Assembly: GCF_005860765.1 (NCBI RefSeq)
Contig: NZ_VCEI01000028.1
Span: forward strand, 535,357-599,356
Source: Dyadobacter sediminis
GTDB lineage: Bacteria > Bacteroidota > Bacteroidia > Cytophagales > Spirosomataceae
DNA: 64,000 nt
Reading direction: 5' to 3'
The notes under the pieces are model-generated. The model saw only the letters and a program-made list of their open reading frames with translations. It was not told the DNA's origin and searched no databases. The translations under genes and the position numbers were made by a program. This document shows, one piece after another, positions 24,491 to 32,865 of this stretch (positions are counted from its first letter, which is position 1; every line of letters starts with the position of its first letter).

Positions 24491-25810
24491 ATGATAAATC
24501 AGGAAAATATTGCTGCCATTATTCAGGGACTTGGCATTACGGCTTTGAATGAAATGCAGGAGGAAGCAAATGAAGCTATTCTGCGGAATAATGAAACTGT
24601 TTTGCTGGCACCAACTGGTTCGGGCAAGACACTTGCTTTTCTGCTGCCCGTTGCTGCCGTTCTGAAACCGGACGCTGATCTTGTACAATGCCTTGTGATT
24701 GTGCCGACAAGAGAGCTGGCGCTGCAGATTGAACAGGTCTGGAGAAAAATGGCAACCGGCTTCAAGGTAACTTGCTGTTACGGCGGTCACGACATGCAGA
24801 CGGAAATTCGCAGTCTTGTGGAAGCACCGGCCATTGTGATAGGAACTCCGGGCCGTATTCTGGATCATTTGCATAGAAATTCCTTTTCCGGAAAACAGGT
24901 GGAAACGCTGGTTCTGGACGAGTTTGACAAGTCGCTTGAAATGGGGTTTCAGGAAGAAATGACCGAAATTATCCGGAACCTGCGAAACTTGAAAAAGAAA
25001 GTACTCGTGTCGGCAACGAACACGAAAATGCCTTCATTTACAGGCGTCCGCGCGCCGATAACCGTTGATTTTATAACGGAAAAAAATCAGAAAAGCAGTC
25101 TGACACTTGTACGCGTGATCTCCGAAAAAAAGGATAAAATGGATGCTTTAATTCGTTTAATCAGCTTTTTAGGTGCCGAATCTACCATGATCTTTTGCAA
25201 TCAGCGGGATTCGGTCGAGCGGATCAGTACGATACTGAAAGAAGAAGGCATTGACTGTGCTTTTTTTCATGGCAAACTGGAACAGGAAGATCGCGAAAGG
25301 ACTTTGATCCGCTTCCGGAACGGTTCGGTGCTATACCTTGCCGCGACCGATCTTGCGGCGCGCGGACTGGATATTCCGGATATGAAGCATGTAATCCATT
25401 ATGAACTTCCGATGAAAGGCGACGAATTTACGCACCGCAATGGAAGAACAGCGCGTATGCTCGCGGAAGGAACAGCCTATATTCTGACGGAAAAAGAAGA
25501 AAAACTGCCGGATTACATCAGGCCTGAGCCGAAAATCCTGAATCTTCCGGCGAAATTATCCAAACCTGCTCCTTCGGAATGGGTAACCGTTTACATCAGT
25601 GGAGGCAAGAAGAACAAGCTCAATAAAATGGATATTGTCGGTTTTTTGCTGCAAAAAGGAAATCTTGAAAAACAGGATCTGGGATTAATCGAAGTGAAAG
25701 ATACCATTTCATTTGCGGCGGTAAAACGAAATGCCGTAAAATCCATGCTGGCGCTTGTGGCTGCGGAAAAGATGAAAGGCAAGAAATACAAAATTGAAAT
25801 TGCCCGATAA
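24491..25810 (+). CDS. DEAD-box RNA helicase with DbpA-like RNA-binding domain
   Basis: A 439-residue SF2 helicase. It has the Q-motif region LNEMQEEANEAI, motif I APTGSGKT, PTRELALQ, TPGRILD, motif II as D-E-F-D (VLDEFDKSLEMG) instead of DEAD, motif III SAT, and the C-lobe IFCNQRDSVERI, ATDLAARGLDIP and HRNGRTAR. The last 75 residues (VYISGGKKNKLNKMDIVGFLLQKG...) match the DbpA RNA-binding domain that targets 23S rRNA helix 92, so ribosome assembly is the likely role. The deacetylase gene begins 14 nt downstream. Confidence 0.93.
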   Translation: MINQENIAAIIQGLGITALNEMQEEANEAILRNNETVLLAPTGSGKTLAFLLPVAAVLKPDADLVQCLVIVPTRELALQIEQVWRKMATGFKVTCCYGGHDMQTEIRSLVEAPAIVIGTPGRILDHLHRNSFSGKQVETLVLDEFDKSLEMGFQEEMTEIIRNLRNLKKKVLVSATNTKMPSFTGVRAPITVDFITEKNQKSSLTLVRVISEKKDKMDALIRLISFLGAESTMIFCNQRDSVERISTILKEEGIDCAFFHGKLEQEDRERTLIRFRNGSVLYLAATDLAARGLDIPDMKHVIHYELPMKGDEFTHRNGRTARMLAEGTAYILTEKEEKLPDYIRPEPKILNLPAKLSKPAPSEWVTVYISGGKKNKLNKMDIVGFLLQKGNLEKQDLGLIEVKDTISFAAVKRNAVKSMLALVAAEKMKGKKYKIEIAR

Positions 25811-25824
25811 AAGCGGACTGGAAA

Positions 25825-26757
25825 ATGAAAAAATGGGTGTTCCTGAGTGTTTTTATTTTAATAAGCCGGCTTTCTCCGGCACAGCAACGCAACGTTTCCA
25901 TTACAATTGACGATGTGCCGAATGTTCATTTGTTCAAAGCGGACGGAAACCAATCCAGGCTGTTGAAAAAGCTGGATTCCATTCGGGTGCCGGTTGCAAT
26001 TTTTATCAATGAAGGGAACCTGAAACAAACAAATGCAGCAGCTCAGAACAAGGAATTGCTGAAAAGCTGGATTTTGAAAGATTATATTACCGTTGGAAAC
26101 CACACTTTTTCTCATTCCAATTACGGCGATGCCGGCTACGATGCATTTACGAAAGATATATTGCAGGGCGAAGTGGTTACAAAAAGTCTGCTTAAAGGTT
26201 CAGGTAAAAAGCTGGATTATTTCCGGTTTCCGTTCAACGGCATGGGAAAAGACAGTCTGGAACATGCGAAAATGCAGGGTTTTCTGAGCCGTAAAGGCTA
26301 TATCAATACGCCGTTTACTGTTGAGAGTGAAGATTGGCTTTATACGCAGTTGTACGAAAAAGCAATGTCGGAAGGCAGCCCGGAACTTACGGATTCCATC
26401 GGAAAGCTGTATGTGAAAATGACGATACAGATTTTTGACTATTTTGACAGCCTTTCTACAGAACTGTATGGCCGGCCCGTTGCGCAGATTTATCTTTGCC
26501 ATGATAATTTGCTAAATACCCATTATTTACCGCAGATTATTCAGCAGCTGAAAGCAAAGAATTACAAGTTTACAGAATTGAGAGAAACGTTGCGCGATCC
26601 GATTTACAGATCGAAAGATCATTACAAAGGCAATGCGGGGATTTCTTGGATTTACAGATGGATTGCAGATCCGGCAAAACGTCTTGCTGCGATGAAAGCC
26701 GAACCTTTCAGTCCTGAAGTGCAGAAAGCGTATAAAAGTCTGAATAAAGCAAAATGA
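25825..26757 (+). CDS. Secreted polysaccharide deacetylase family protein
   Basis: A 310-residue protein with a signal peptide (1-20, ending SPAQQ). NodB-homology motifs are seen: motif 1 SITIDDVPNVH, where TIDD replaces TFDD and keeps the catalytic-base/metal Asp pair; motif 2 GNHTFSHSNYG with its two metal His (H-x3-H); and motif 3 near YFRFPFNGMG. These Zn-dependent carbohydrate esterase 4 enzymes remove acetyl groups from chitin, peptidoglycan or other amino-sugar polymers. The exact substrate is open. Confidence 0.9.
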   Translation: MKKWVFLSVFILISRLSPAQQRNVSITIDDVPNVHLFKADGNQSRLLKKLDSIRVPVAIFINEGNLKQTNAAAQNKELLKSWILKDYITVGNHTFSHSNYGDAGYDAFTKDILQGEVVTKSLLKGSGKKLDYFRFPFNGMGKDSLEHAKMQGFLSRKGYINTPFTVESEDWLYTQLYEKAMSEGSPELTDSIGKLYVKMTIQIFDYFDSLSTELYGRPVAQIYLCHDNLLNTHYLPQIIQQLKAKNYKFTELRETLRDPIYRSKDHYKGNAGISWIYRWIADPAKRLAAMKAEPFSPEVQKAYKSLNKAK

Positions 26758-26775
26758 AATGGAAAGGCAACAAAA

Positions 26776-26799
26776 AAAGCATGCGGTTCAGCATGCTTT
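26776..26799 (-). terminator. Terminator of the cold shock gene (probably bidirectional)
   Basis: AAAGCATGC / GCATGCTTT, 9-bp stem with a 6-nt loop. On the minus strand it runs into seven T residues, ideal for the cold shock gene ending at 26824. It also lies just after the deacetylase stop. Confidence 0.85.
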
Positions 26800-26823
26800 C
26801 GAAATGTCTTATTATGAATAAAC

Positions 26824-27015
26824 TTAGATAACTCTTACGTTAACTGCGTTTAGACCTTTTTTACCATTTTCTACGTCGTAAGAAACTTTGTCGTTTTCAC
26901 GGATATCGTCTTGAAGACCTGAAACGTGAACGAAAATGTCCTTCTCACCAGTTGACGGCTGGATGAATCCAAATCCTTTGGAATCATTGAAAAACTTAAC
27001 TGTACCTTCTGCCAT
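26824..27015 (-). CDS. Cold shock protein (CspA family)
   Basis: A 63-residue single cold-shock domain with RNP1 KGFGFIQP and RNP2 DIFVHVS. It binds single-stranded RNA/DNA as a chaperone. The longer frame to 27045 adds MVFKNIRSIL, which is not family-like; the ATG at 27013-27015 gives the canonical MAEGTVKFFN start. A consensus promoter with spaced -33 and -7 boxes lies at 27043-27073. Confidence 0.95.
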   Translation of the reverse strand: MAEGTVKFFNDSKGFGFIQPSTGEKDIFVHVSGLQDDIRENDKVSYDVENGKKGLNAVNVRVI

Positions 27016-27042
27016 TAGTATTGATCTTATATTTTTAAAAAC

Positions 27043-27073
27043 CAAATGTAAATATAAATAAGTGGATAAACAA
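27043..27073 (-). promoter_or_regulatory. Consensus Bacteroidota promoter of the cold shock gene
   Basis: On the minus strand TTG (27071-27073), a 20-nt spacer, then TACATTTG (27043-27050): both spacing and -7 box fit the TTG-N19-21-TAnnTTTG consensus. The leader to the ATG is about 20 nt. Confidence 0.7.
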
Positions 27074-27127
27074 GATTAAATTTGAAATCACTTAGAATAG
27101 TTCTATTTAACCAACAAGTAAAATTGC

Positions 27128-28120
27128 GTGCCTTTCATTCATAATAACTCGCTTACTTCGCCTTACTGGCTTCCTAATGGGCATTTACAGAGTATCTACC
27201 CGGCATTGTTCCGGAAGGTGTACGGCGTGCAATATTCCCGGGAAAAGATAGTTACGGAAGATCAGGATTTTCTGGATCTGGACTGGTCTTATGCGAAGAA
27301 TATGAAAGTGGCAGAGACGCTTGTCATTCTTTCCCACGGGCTGGAAGGAAGCAGTTCGGGACAGTATATCCTGGGAATGGTGAAATTGCTGAACCGCAAC
27401 GGATATGATTGTCTGGCCTGGAACTTCCGCGGCTGCGGCGGTGAAATGAACAAAACGGCACGTTTTTACCACAGCGGTGCCACCGAAGATCTGGACGCCA
27501 TTGTAAGACACGCATTGGCAAAAGGATACACCCGGATCCATATGATGGGATTTAGTCTGGGCGGGAACCTTACCCTGAAATATCTGGGCGAATCGGGAAG
27601 CAATCTGGATATAAAAATTGAAAGTGCCGTTGTTTTCAGCGTCCCGATGGATTTGCTGGCTTGCAGCCGGGCCATGATCCTGCCGAAAAACATCATTTAT
27701 ATGCAGCGCTTTTTACAGACGCTGAAACCCAAGGTCACAAAAAAGTCAAAGCTGTTTCCGGAAGCGTTCAACAGGAGCCATAACCGTTATGTACGAACGC
27801 TTTATGATTTTGATGATGTGTATACTGCGCCGCTGCACGGATTTGAAAATGCCGATCATTATTACGAAGCATGCAGTTCGAGGAATTTTGTAGGTGGGAT
27901 TTCCATTCCGACGCTGATCGTCAATGCGCTGAACGATCCGATTGTTCCGTTTGAAAGTCTGCCGGTTGAAGCCATCCGTAATCATGCAAAAGTCTGGCTG
28001 GAAGCTGTGAGTGAAGGCGGCCATTGTGGTTTTCGGCCTGCGGTTTTGCGTGACGGCGTTTACTGGTCGGAGCACAGAGCCTTGACTTTTCTGAAAAACG
28101 GAATGCGTGACGATTTGTAA
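27128..28120 (+). CDS. YheT-family alpha/beta hydrolase
   Basis: A 330-residue hydrolase with the YheT/ABHD1-3 pattern: SPYWLPNGHLQSIYPALFR, the oxyanion region LSHGLEGSSSGQYI, NFRGCGGE, and the nucleophile elbow GFSLGGNL (Ser in G-x-S-x-G). The catalytic Asp is in NALNDPIVP and His in GGHCGF. Substrates are likely lipid or short-chain esters. It begins with GTG at 27128, directly before MPFIHNNSLTSPYW, which is the family's usual N-terminus. It is divergent from the cold shock gene. Confidence 0.9.
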   Translation: MPFIHNNSLTSPYWLPNGHLQSIYPALFRKVYGVQYSREKIVTEDQDFLDLDWSYAKNMKVAETLVILSHGLEGSSSGQYILGMVKLLNRNGYDCLAWNFRGCGGEMNKTARFYHSGATEDLDAIVRHALAKGYTRIHMMGFSLGGNLTLKYLGESGSNLDIKIESAVVFSVPMDLLACSRAMILPKNIIYMQRFLQTLKPKVTKKSKLFPEAFNRSHNRYVRTLYDFDDVYTAPLHGFENADHYYEACSSRNFVGGISIPTLIVNALNDPIVPFESLPVEAIRNHAKVWLEAVSEGGHCGFRPAVLRDGVYWSEHRALTFLKNGMRDDL

Positions 28121-28260
28121 TCTGAAAACGCATCTGCATGCAGGAACAACCGGCTTTGTATGCTCGTTTCAGCTAGTGCTTCCGGATTTCGGCAATCAAC
28201 TTCATCAATATTAAACTGACATCCGCAATTTTTTGTTAGTGTCATATCTAAACAGATTTG

Positions 28261-28268
28261 TAATTTTG
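28261..28268 (+). promoter_or_regulatory. -7 box upstream of the serine gene
   Basis: TAATTTTG, an exact TAnnTTTG match, with TTTTG at 28231-28235 as a loosely spaced -33 candidate (25 nt, longer than usual). The leader to 28402 would be about 125 nt. Confidence 0.5.
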
Positions 28269-28316
28269 TGCCTTGATTCCAGTGCGGCAGTGAAATTGCT
28301 TCAGTGGAGTTGATGG

Positions 28317-28330
28317 AATGCAATTGCATT
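28317..28330. promoter_or_regulatory. 14-bp perfect palindrome in the serine gene leader
   Basis: AATGCAATTGCATT reads the same on both strands. It lies between the predicted promoter and the start codon of the SerB-SerA fusion, a plausible operator position. No regulator is assigned. The rest of 28121-28401 shows no gene. Confidence 0.4.
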
Positions 28331-28401
28331 TGTTTAAGAAAAACGGACCCTTAGAGACAAAATAACTTTTACGCTATTTTTATTCAGTTATATCCCGCTT
28401 C

Positions 28402-30309
28402 ATGTCCACATTAACGCTTAATCCGCCACCGTACATTATTATTGATTTTGACAGCACTTTTACCAAAGTAGAAGGGCTTGACGAGCTTGCAGCCATTGCT
28501 TTGAAAGGTCATCCGGAACGTGATTTCATTGTCAGCCAGATTGTGGATCTGACTAATAAGGGCATGAACGGAGAAATGTCTTTTGCCGAAGGGCTGCGTC
28601 AGCGGATTGCACTGCTGAAAGCCAATCGTACCCATATAGCAGAACTGGTTTCGTTTTTACGGACCAAGATTTCGGATTCATTCCGGAGGAACAAACAGTT
28701 TCTGACCGAAAATACCGACCAGATATTTATCGTTTCCAGCGGATTTAAAGAGTTTATTGTGCCGGTTGCAAGTGAAATGGGCATACGTCCGGATCATGTT
28801 TATGCCAATGAGTTTGTTTTTGATGAAGAAGGAAACATCATCGGGATTGATGAAGAAAATGTCCTTTCCATGGACGGCGGCAAAATCAAAATGCTTTCTG
28901 CGCTGAACCTGACAGGCGACGTGTATGCAATCGGCGATGGCTATACCGATTATGAACTGAAAGCGTCAGGGCTTGCCAGTCGTTTTTATGCATTTACAGA
29001 AAACATTGAACGCCCACGCGTAATTGCCGTTGCAGACCACGTGGCGACTTCTTTTGATGACTTTCTGTACGACAATAAAATGAGTCGCAGCCAGTCTTAT
29101 CCGAAAAGCCGTATAAAGGTTTTGTTGCTGGAAAATGTGCATCCGGCCGCTTTGCGGGCTTTTGAAGAGGAAGGTTTTAATGTGGAATTTGTCAAAGGCG
29201 CGCTGGACGAAGACGAACTTTGCGAAAGGATCAAGGACGTTTCCATTATCGGAATCCGTTCCAAAACCAATATTACAAAGCGCGTGCTGGAAAATGCCAA
29301 CCGTTTGATGGCCATCGGCGCTTTCTGCATCGGAACCAATCAGATTGATCTGGAAGAAGCAGCAAACCGCGGTATTGCCGTATTCAATGCGCCGTACAGC
29401 AACACGCGTTCGGTTGTGGAACTTGCCGTAGGCGAAATGATTCTGCTGATCCGGAATATTGTCGGAAAAAGCAATCAGCTGCATAAAGGAATCTGGGACA
29501 AATCGGCAAACGGCAGTTTTGAAATACGCGGCAAAAAACTCGGTATGGTCGGTTACGGAAGCATCGGCACGCAGTTGTCTGTTGTTGCGGAAGCGTTGGG
29601 AATGGAAGTTTACTTTTATGATGCAGTTGAAAAACTATCGCTGGGAAATGCCAGAAAGGTAAATTCACTGGAAGAACTGCTCGCCATTTCGGATGTGATC
29701 AGCATGCATGTGGACGGCCGCAAGGAAAATACAAACCTGATCGGCAAACGGGAATTTGACCTGATGAAAGACGGCGTGATTTTTCTTAACCTGTCGCGTG
29801 GGCATGTTGTGGACATTCACGCGCTGGCCGAAGCCGTTAAAAGCGGCAAGGTTGCCGGCGCCGGCGTGGACGTTTTTCCGAAAGAACCCAAAACCAATGA
29901 CGAGCCTTTTGAAAGTGAATTGCTGGGCCTGCCAAATGTGATCCTGACGCCGCATATCGGCGGAAGCACGGAAGAAGCGCAGGAAAATATCGGACATTTT
30001 GTGCCTGCCAAGCTGCTTGAATTCATGAACAACGGAAGCTCTTACGGAAGTGTGAACTTTCCGGAAGTTCAGCTGCCTAAACTCAAAGGTTCGCACCGTC
30101 TGCTGCATATTCATGCGAATATTCCGGGCGTATTGGCTCAGCTGAACCAGATATTTGGTAAAAACAATATCAACATTACAGGACAATACCTGAAAACGAA
30201 CGAACACATCGGTTATGTGATCGTGGATATAGCAAAAGGCTATACGGAAGAATTTATTCAGGAAGTAAAGGAAATAGAAGGTACGATCAGGTTCAGAATG
30301 CTGTATTAA
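28402..30309 (+). CDS. serA: Phosphoserine phosphatase-phosphoglycerate dehydrogenase fusion
   Basis: A 635-residue natural fusion. Residues about 10-225 form a HAD-type phosphoserine phosphatase: DFDST at 15-19 (nucleophile Asp15), IVSSGFKEF (motif II Ser), and GDGYTDYELKA (motif III Asp). Residues about 235-545 are D-3-phosphoglycerate dehydrogenase, with the NAD-binding GMVGYGSIGTQLS, a catalytic Arg in GIRSKTNITK, and LTPHIGGSTEEAQ. Residues about 560-635 are a C-terminal ACT domain (HIHANIPGVLAQLNQIFGKNNINI) for serine feedback. The first and last steps of serine synthesis are thus on one chain, and SerC follows 32 nt later. Confidence 0.95.
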   Translation: MSTLTLNPPPYIIIDFDSTFTKVEGLDELAAIALKGHPERDFIVSQIVDLTNKGMNGEMSFAEGLRQRIALLKANRTHIAELVSFLRTKISDSFRRNKQFLTENTDQIFIVSSGFKEFIVPVASEMGIRPDHVYANEFVFDEEGNIIGIDEENVLSMDGGKIKMLSALNLTGDVYAIGDGYTDYELKASGLASRFYAFTENIERPRVIAVADHVATSFDDFLYDNKMSRSQSYPKSRIKVLLLENVHPAALRAFEEEGFNVEFVKGALDEDELCERIKDVSIIGIRSKTNITKRVLENANRLMAIGAFCIGTNQIDLEEAANRGIAVFNAPYSNTRSVVELAVGEMILLIRNIVGKSNQLHKGIWDKSANGSFEIRGKKLGMVGYGSIGTQLSVVAEALGMEVYFYDAVEKLSLGNARKVNSLEELLAISDVISMHVDGRKENTNLIGKREFDLMKDGVIFLNLSRGHVVDIHALAEAVKSGKVAGAGVDVFPKEPKTNDEPFESELLGLPNVILTPHIGGSTEEAQENIGHFVPAKLLEFMNNGSSYGSVNFPEVQLPKLKGSHRLLHIHANIPGVLAQLNQIFGKNNINITGQYLKTNEHIGYVIVDIAKGYTEEFIQEVKEIEGTIRFRMLY

Positions 30310-30341
30310 ATCTTTTTCTTAACCTGAACTTTATCCATTAT

Positions 30342-31415
30342 ATGTCAATGACTTTTTTTACGCCGGGTCCGGCCCAGCTTTATCCTACTTTTGAAACGCA
30401 TCTGCAGACTTTCGTGAATAATCAGCTGGGCTCCATTTCACACCGGAGCCAGCAATATCGCGATTTACATAAATTTACAGTCGATCAGCTGCGCATTTTG
30501 CTGAATGTGCCTGATACGCACGCCATTATGTTTCTGGGTTCGGCTTCGGAAGCCTGGGAACGCATTATATTCAGCTGCGTGGAACTGGAAAGCTTTCATC
30601 TGGTGAACGGCTCTTTTTCCAAGAAGTTCTGTGAGTATACCACTGCATTGAACAAGTATGCGCATACTATGGAAAAACCGATGGGAAGCGGCTTTACAGC
30701 AGCGGAAATTACGGTCCCGGAATATGCCGAGCTGATTTGTACAACGCATAATGAAACCAGTTCCGGCGTACAAATGCCGGTTTCCGAAATCCACAAGCTT
30801 AAACAGAAAAATCCGGACAAGCTGATTGCCGTGGATATCGTTTCATCGGCTCCGTATCCTGATCTAGATTACAGTCTGATTGATACTGCATTTTTTTCCG
30901 TGCAAAAGGCATTTGGTTTGCCTGCGGGCCTGGGCGTCTGGATCGTGAGTGAAAAATGCCTGCACAAAGCGGAATATATCCGTAATCAGTACTCCATTGG
31001 CGCACACAACGACTTGCCGACGCTCTGGAAAAATGCGCTGAACAATGAAACGCCGTCAACGCCCAATGTAATGGGAATTTATCTTTTAGGAAAAATTGCC
31101 GAGGACTTTAACAAAATCGGAGTAAAAACAATCCGGAAAGAAACGGAGCAAAAAGCAGCTCTGATTTACAAATTTCTTGAAAAAACCAGCGGATTTTCTC
31201 CTTTTGTAAAAGAGAAACCAAATCGTTCGCAAACCGTTATTGTTACCGATACTGAAATTAATTCAGCGGATATTATCAAAAAAGTCAAGGAAAAAGGAAT
31301 GGTGATCGGAAGTGGTTACGGGTCTTTCAAAGCAACCCAGCTCCGGATTGCCAATTTTCCGGCAACGTCCACCGAACAGGTTGAAAAACTGCTTTCCGAG
31401 CTTGGGAAACTGTAA
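30342..31415 (+). CDS. serC: Phosphoserine aminotransferase
   Basis: A 357-residue fold-type I, class V aminotransferase that makes phosphoserine from 3-phosphohydroxypyruvate and glutamate. It opens FFTPGPAQLYP, has SISHRSQQY, the PLP-proximal THNETSSGVQMP and VDIVSSAPYPDLD, and the PLP lysine in FFSVQKAFGLPAGLG. The C-terminus GSGYGSFKATQLRIANFPAT is the usual family ending. It is divergent from enteric SerC, as in other Bacteroidota. With the upstream fusion it completes serine biosynthesis in two genes. The ATG at 30342 or 30348 could be used. Confidence 0.92.
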   Translation: MSMTFFTPGPAQLYPTFETHLQTFVNNQLGSISHRSQQYRDLHKFTVDQLRILLNVPDTHAIMFLGSASEAWERIIFSCVELESFHLVNGSFSKKFCEYTTALNKYAHTMEKPMGSGFTAAEITVPEYAELICTTHNETSSGVQMPVSEIHKLKQKNPDKLIAVDIVSSAPYPDLDYSLIDTAFFSVQKAFGLPAGLGVWIVSEKCLHKAEYIRNQYSIGAHNDLPTLWKNALNNETPSTPNVMGIYLLGKIAEDFNKIGVKTIRKETEQKAALIYKFLEKTSGFSPFVKEKPNRSQTVIVTDTEINSADIIKKVKEKGMVIGSGYGSFKATQLRIANFPATSTEQVEKLLSELGKL

Positions 31416-31496
31416 TTGTTTTATGCTCTGAATAGCCAAAATACTTTTTTTGATGTTTTCGTATCTGTAAAAAAATATAAAATGAAAGTCTTTTTA

Positions 31497-31525
31497 GCGT
31501 AGAATCAGCGATTCTGCGCTTTTTT
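31497..31525 (+). terminator. Intrinsic terminator of the serine operon
   Basis: 10-bp stem GCGTAGAATC (31497-31506) / GATTCTGCGC (31510-31519), with one T-G wobble and a 3-nt loop, followed by TTTTTT. Confidence 0.85.
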
Positions 31526-31561
31526 AGTTTTGAAATACAGTCCTCATTTAAATCTTGCTGA

Positions 31562-32722
31562 ATGAATTTTCTAAAAACGACACTTTGTATTCTGGCAGTT
31601 TGTCTTTCACTGCAGAACTGCACCAAAAAGACTGAAAATAAAGAGGAAGTTAGTGATACAACACGTACTTCCGGCCGAAACATCTGGACAAAAGAACAGG
31701 CAAATGACTGGTACAAAAAACAGGAATGGCCGGTAGGAGCTGATTTTCTGCCCAGTACCGCCATCAATCAGCTGGAAATGTTTCAGCAGGATTCATTCGA
31801 TACGGCTACCATAAACCGGGAGCTGGGCTGGGCTGAAGAAATCGGAATGAACACCATGCGTGTTTACTTGCACGATCTGTTGTTTCAGCAGGATTCGGCA
31901 GGTTTTATCAAACGACTCGACGTTTTTCTGGATATTTCTGAAAAGCATGGCATCAAGCCTGTACTCGTATTGTTCGATTCATGCTGGGACCCGTTTCCGA
32001 AACTGGGAAAACAGCGTGCGCCAAAGCCCGGCGTGCATAACTCGGGCTGGGTACAAAGTCCGGGACTTAATGCGTTGAAAGACAGTACCCAGTACGGACG
32101 TCTTGAAAAATACGTGAAAGGAACCATTGCTGCTTTCGCAAATGATGCTCGTATACTGGCATGGGATATCTGGAATGAACCTGACAACCCGAATACAAGC
32201 TCGTACGGAAAAGTGGAACTTCCCAACAAAGTGGATTATGTAATGCCGCTGATGTCCAAAGCTTTTGCATGGGCAAGATCGGTGAATCCTTCACAACCGC
32301 TGACTGCGGGCGTCTGGGCCGGTGACTGGACGTCGCATGAAACGCTTAAACCGGTCGAAAAAATAATGATTGATGAATCGGATATTATTTCTTTTCACAA
32401 TTATGAAGGTGCCGCCAGTTTTGAAAAATCAATCAAACAGTTACAGCAATATGGCCGGCCTATTATTTGCACTGAATATATGTCGCGCGGTAACGGCAGT
32501 TTCTTCAAAACTTCGCTTCCCGTTGCTAAAAAATACAATGTCGGCGCCATTAACTGGGGTTTGGTAAGCGGAAAATCACAGACTATTTATCCGTGGGACA
32601 GCTGGAAAAAAACGTACACGAGCGAACCCGAACTTTGGTTCCATGATATTTTCAGAAAAGACGGTACGCCTTACAAAAAGGAGGAAACCGATCTGATCAA
32701 AAGTCTGACTGCTTCAAAGTAA
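31562..32722 (+). CDS. Clan A (GH5-like) glycoside hydrolase lipoprotein
   Basis: A 386-residue protein with a lipoprotein signal (LSLQNC, lipid at Cys20). The TIM-barrel GH motifs are intact: AWDIWNEPDNPN carries the acid/base Glu after Asn, and ICTEYMSR carries the nucleophile Glu. ISFHNYEG and INWGLVSGKSQT are further barrel strands of cellulase/mannanase-like enzymes. A surface beta-glycanase or glycosidase acting on plant polysaccharide is likely; whether endo- or exo-acting cannot be told. It sits between terminators, so it is monocistronic. Confidence 0.9.
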   Translation: MNFLKTTLCILAVCLSLQNCTKKTENKEEVSDTTRTSGRNIWTKEQANDWYKKQEWPVGADFLPSTAINQLEMFQQDSFDTATINRELGWAEEIGMNTMRVYLHDLLFQQDSAGFIKRLDVFLDISEKHGIKPVLVLFDSCWDPFPKLGKQRAPKPGVHNSGWVQSPGLNALKDSTQYGRLEKYVKGTIAAFANDARILAWDIWNEPDNPNTSSYGKVELPNKVDYVMPLMSKAFAWARSVNPSQPLTAGVWAGDWTSHETLKPVEKIMIDESDIISFHNYEGAASFEKSIKQLQQYGRPIICTEYMSRGNGSFFKTSLPVAKKYNVGAINWGLVSGKSQTIYPWDSWKKTYTSEPELWFHDIFRKDGTPYKKEETDLIKSLTASK

Positions 32723-32784
32723 ATCAACAAACTGCTTTTTGCAGTTATGATTCGTGTTCATTCGGGTATTTGTGGCTGTAAAAC

Positions 32785-32829
32785 AACGGAGTTCCTGCAT
32801 AGTTGTGCAGAACTCCGTTTTATTTTATA
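32785..32829 (+). terminator. Intrinsic terminator of the GH5-like gene
   Basis: Stem AACGGAGTTC (32785-32794) / GAACTCCGTT (32810-32819), extended by an inner TGCA/TGCA pairing across a one-base bulge, then TTTTATTTT. A TTG-initiated frame beginning inside it (32803) is therefore not a start for the next gene. Confidence 0.85.
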
Positions 32830-32865
32830 CCAAAGCAGAAAATACAAAGTGACGACTACAAACAA

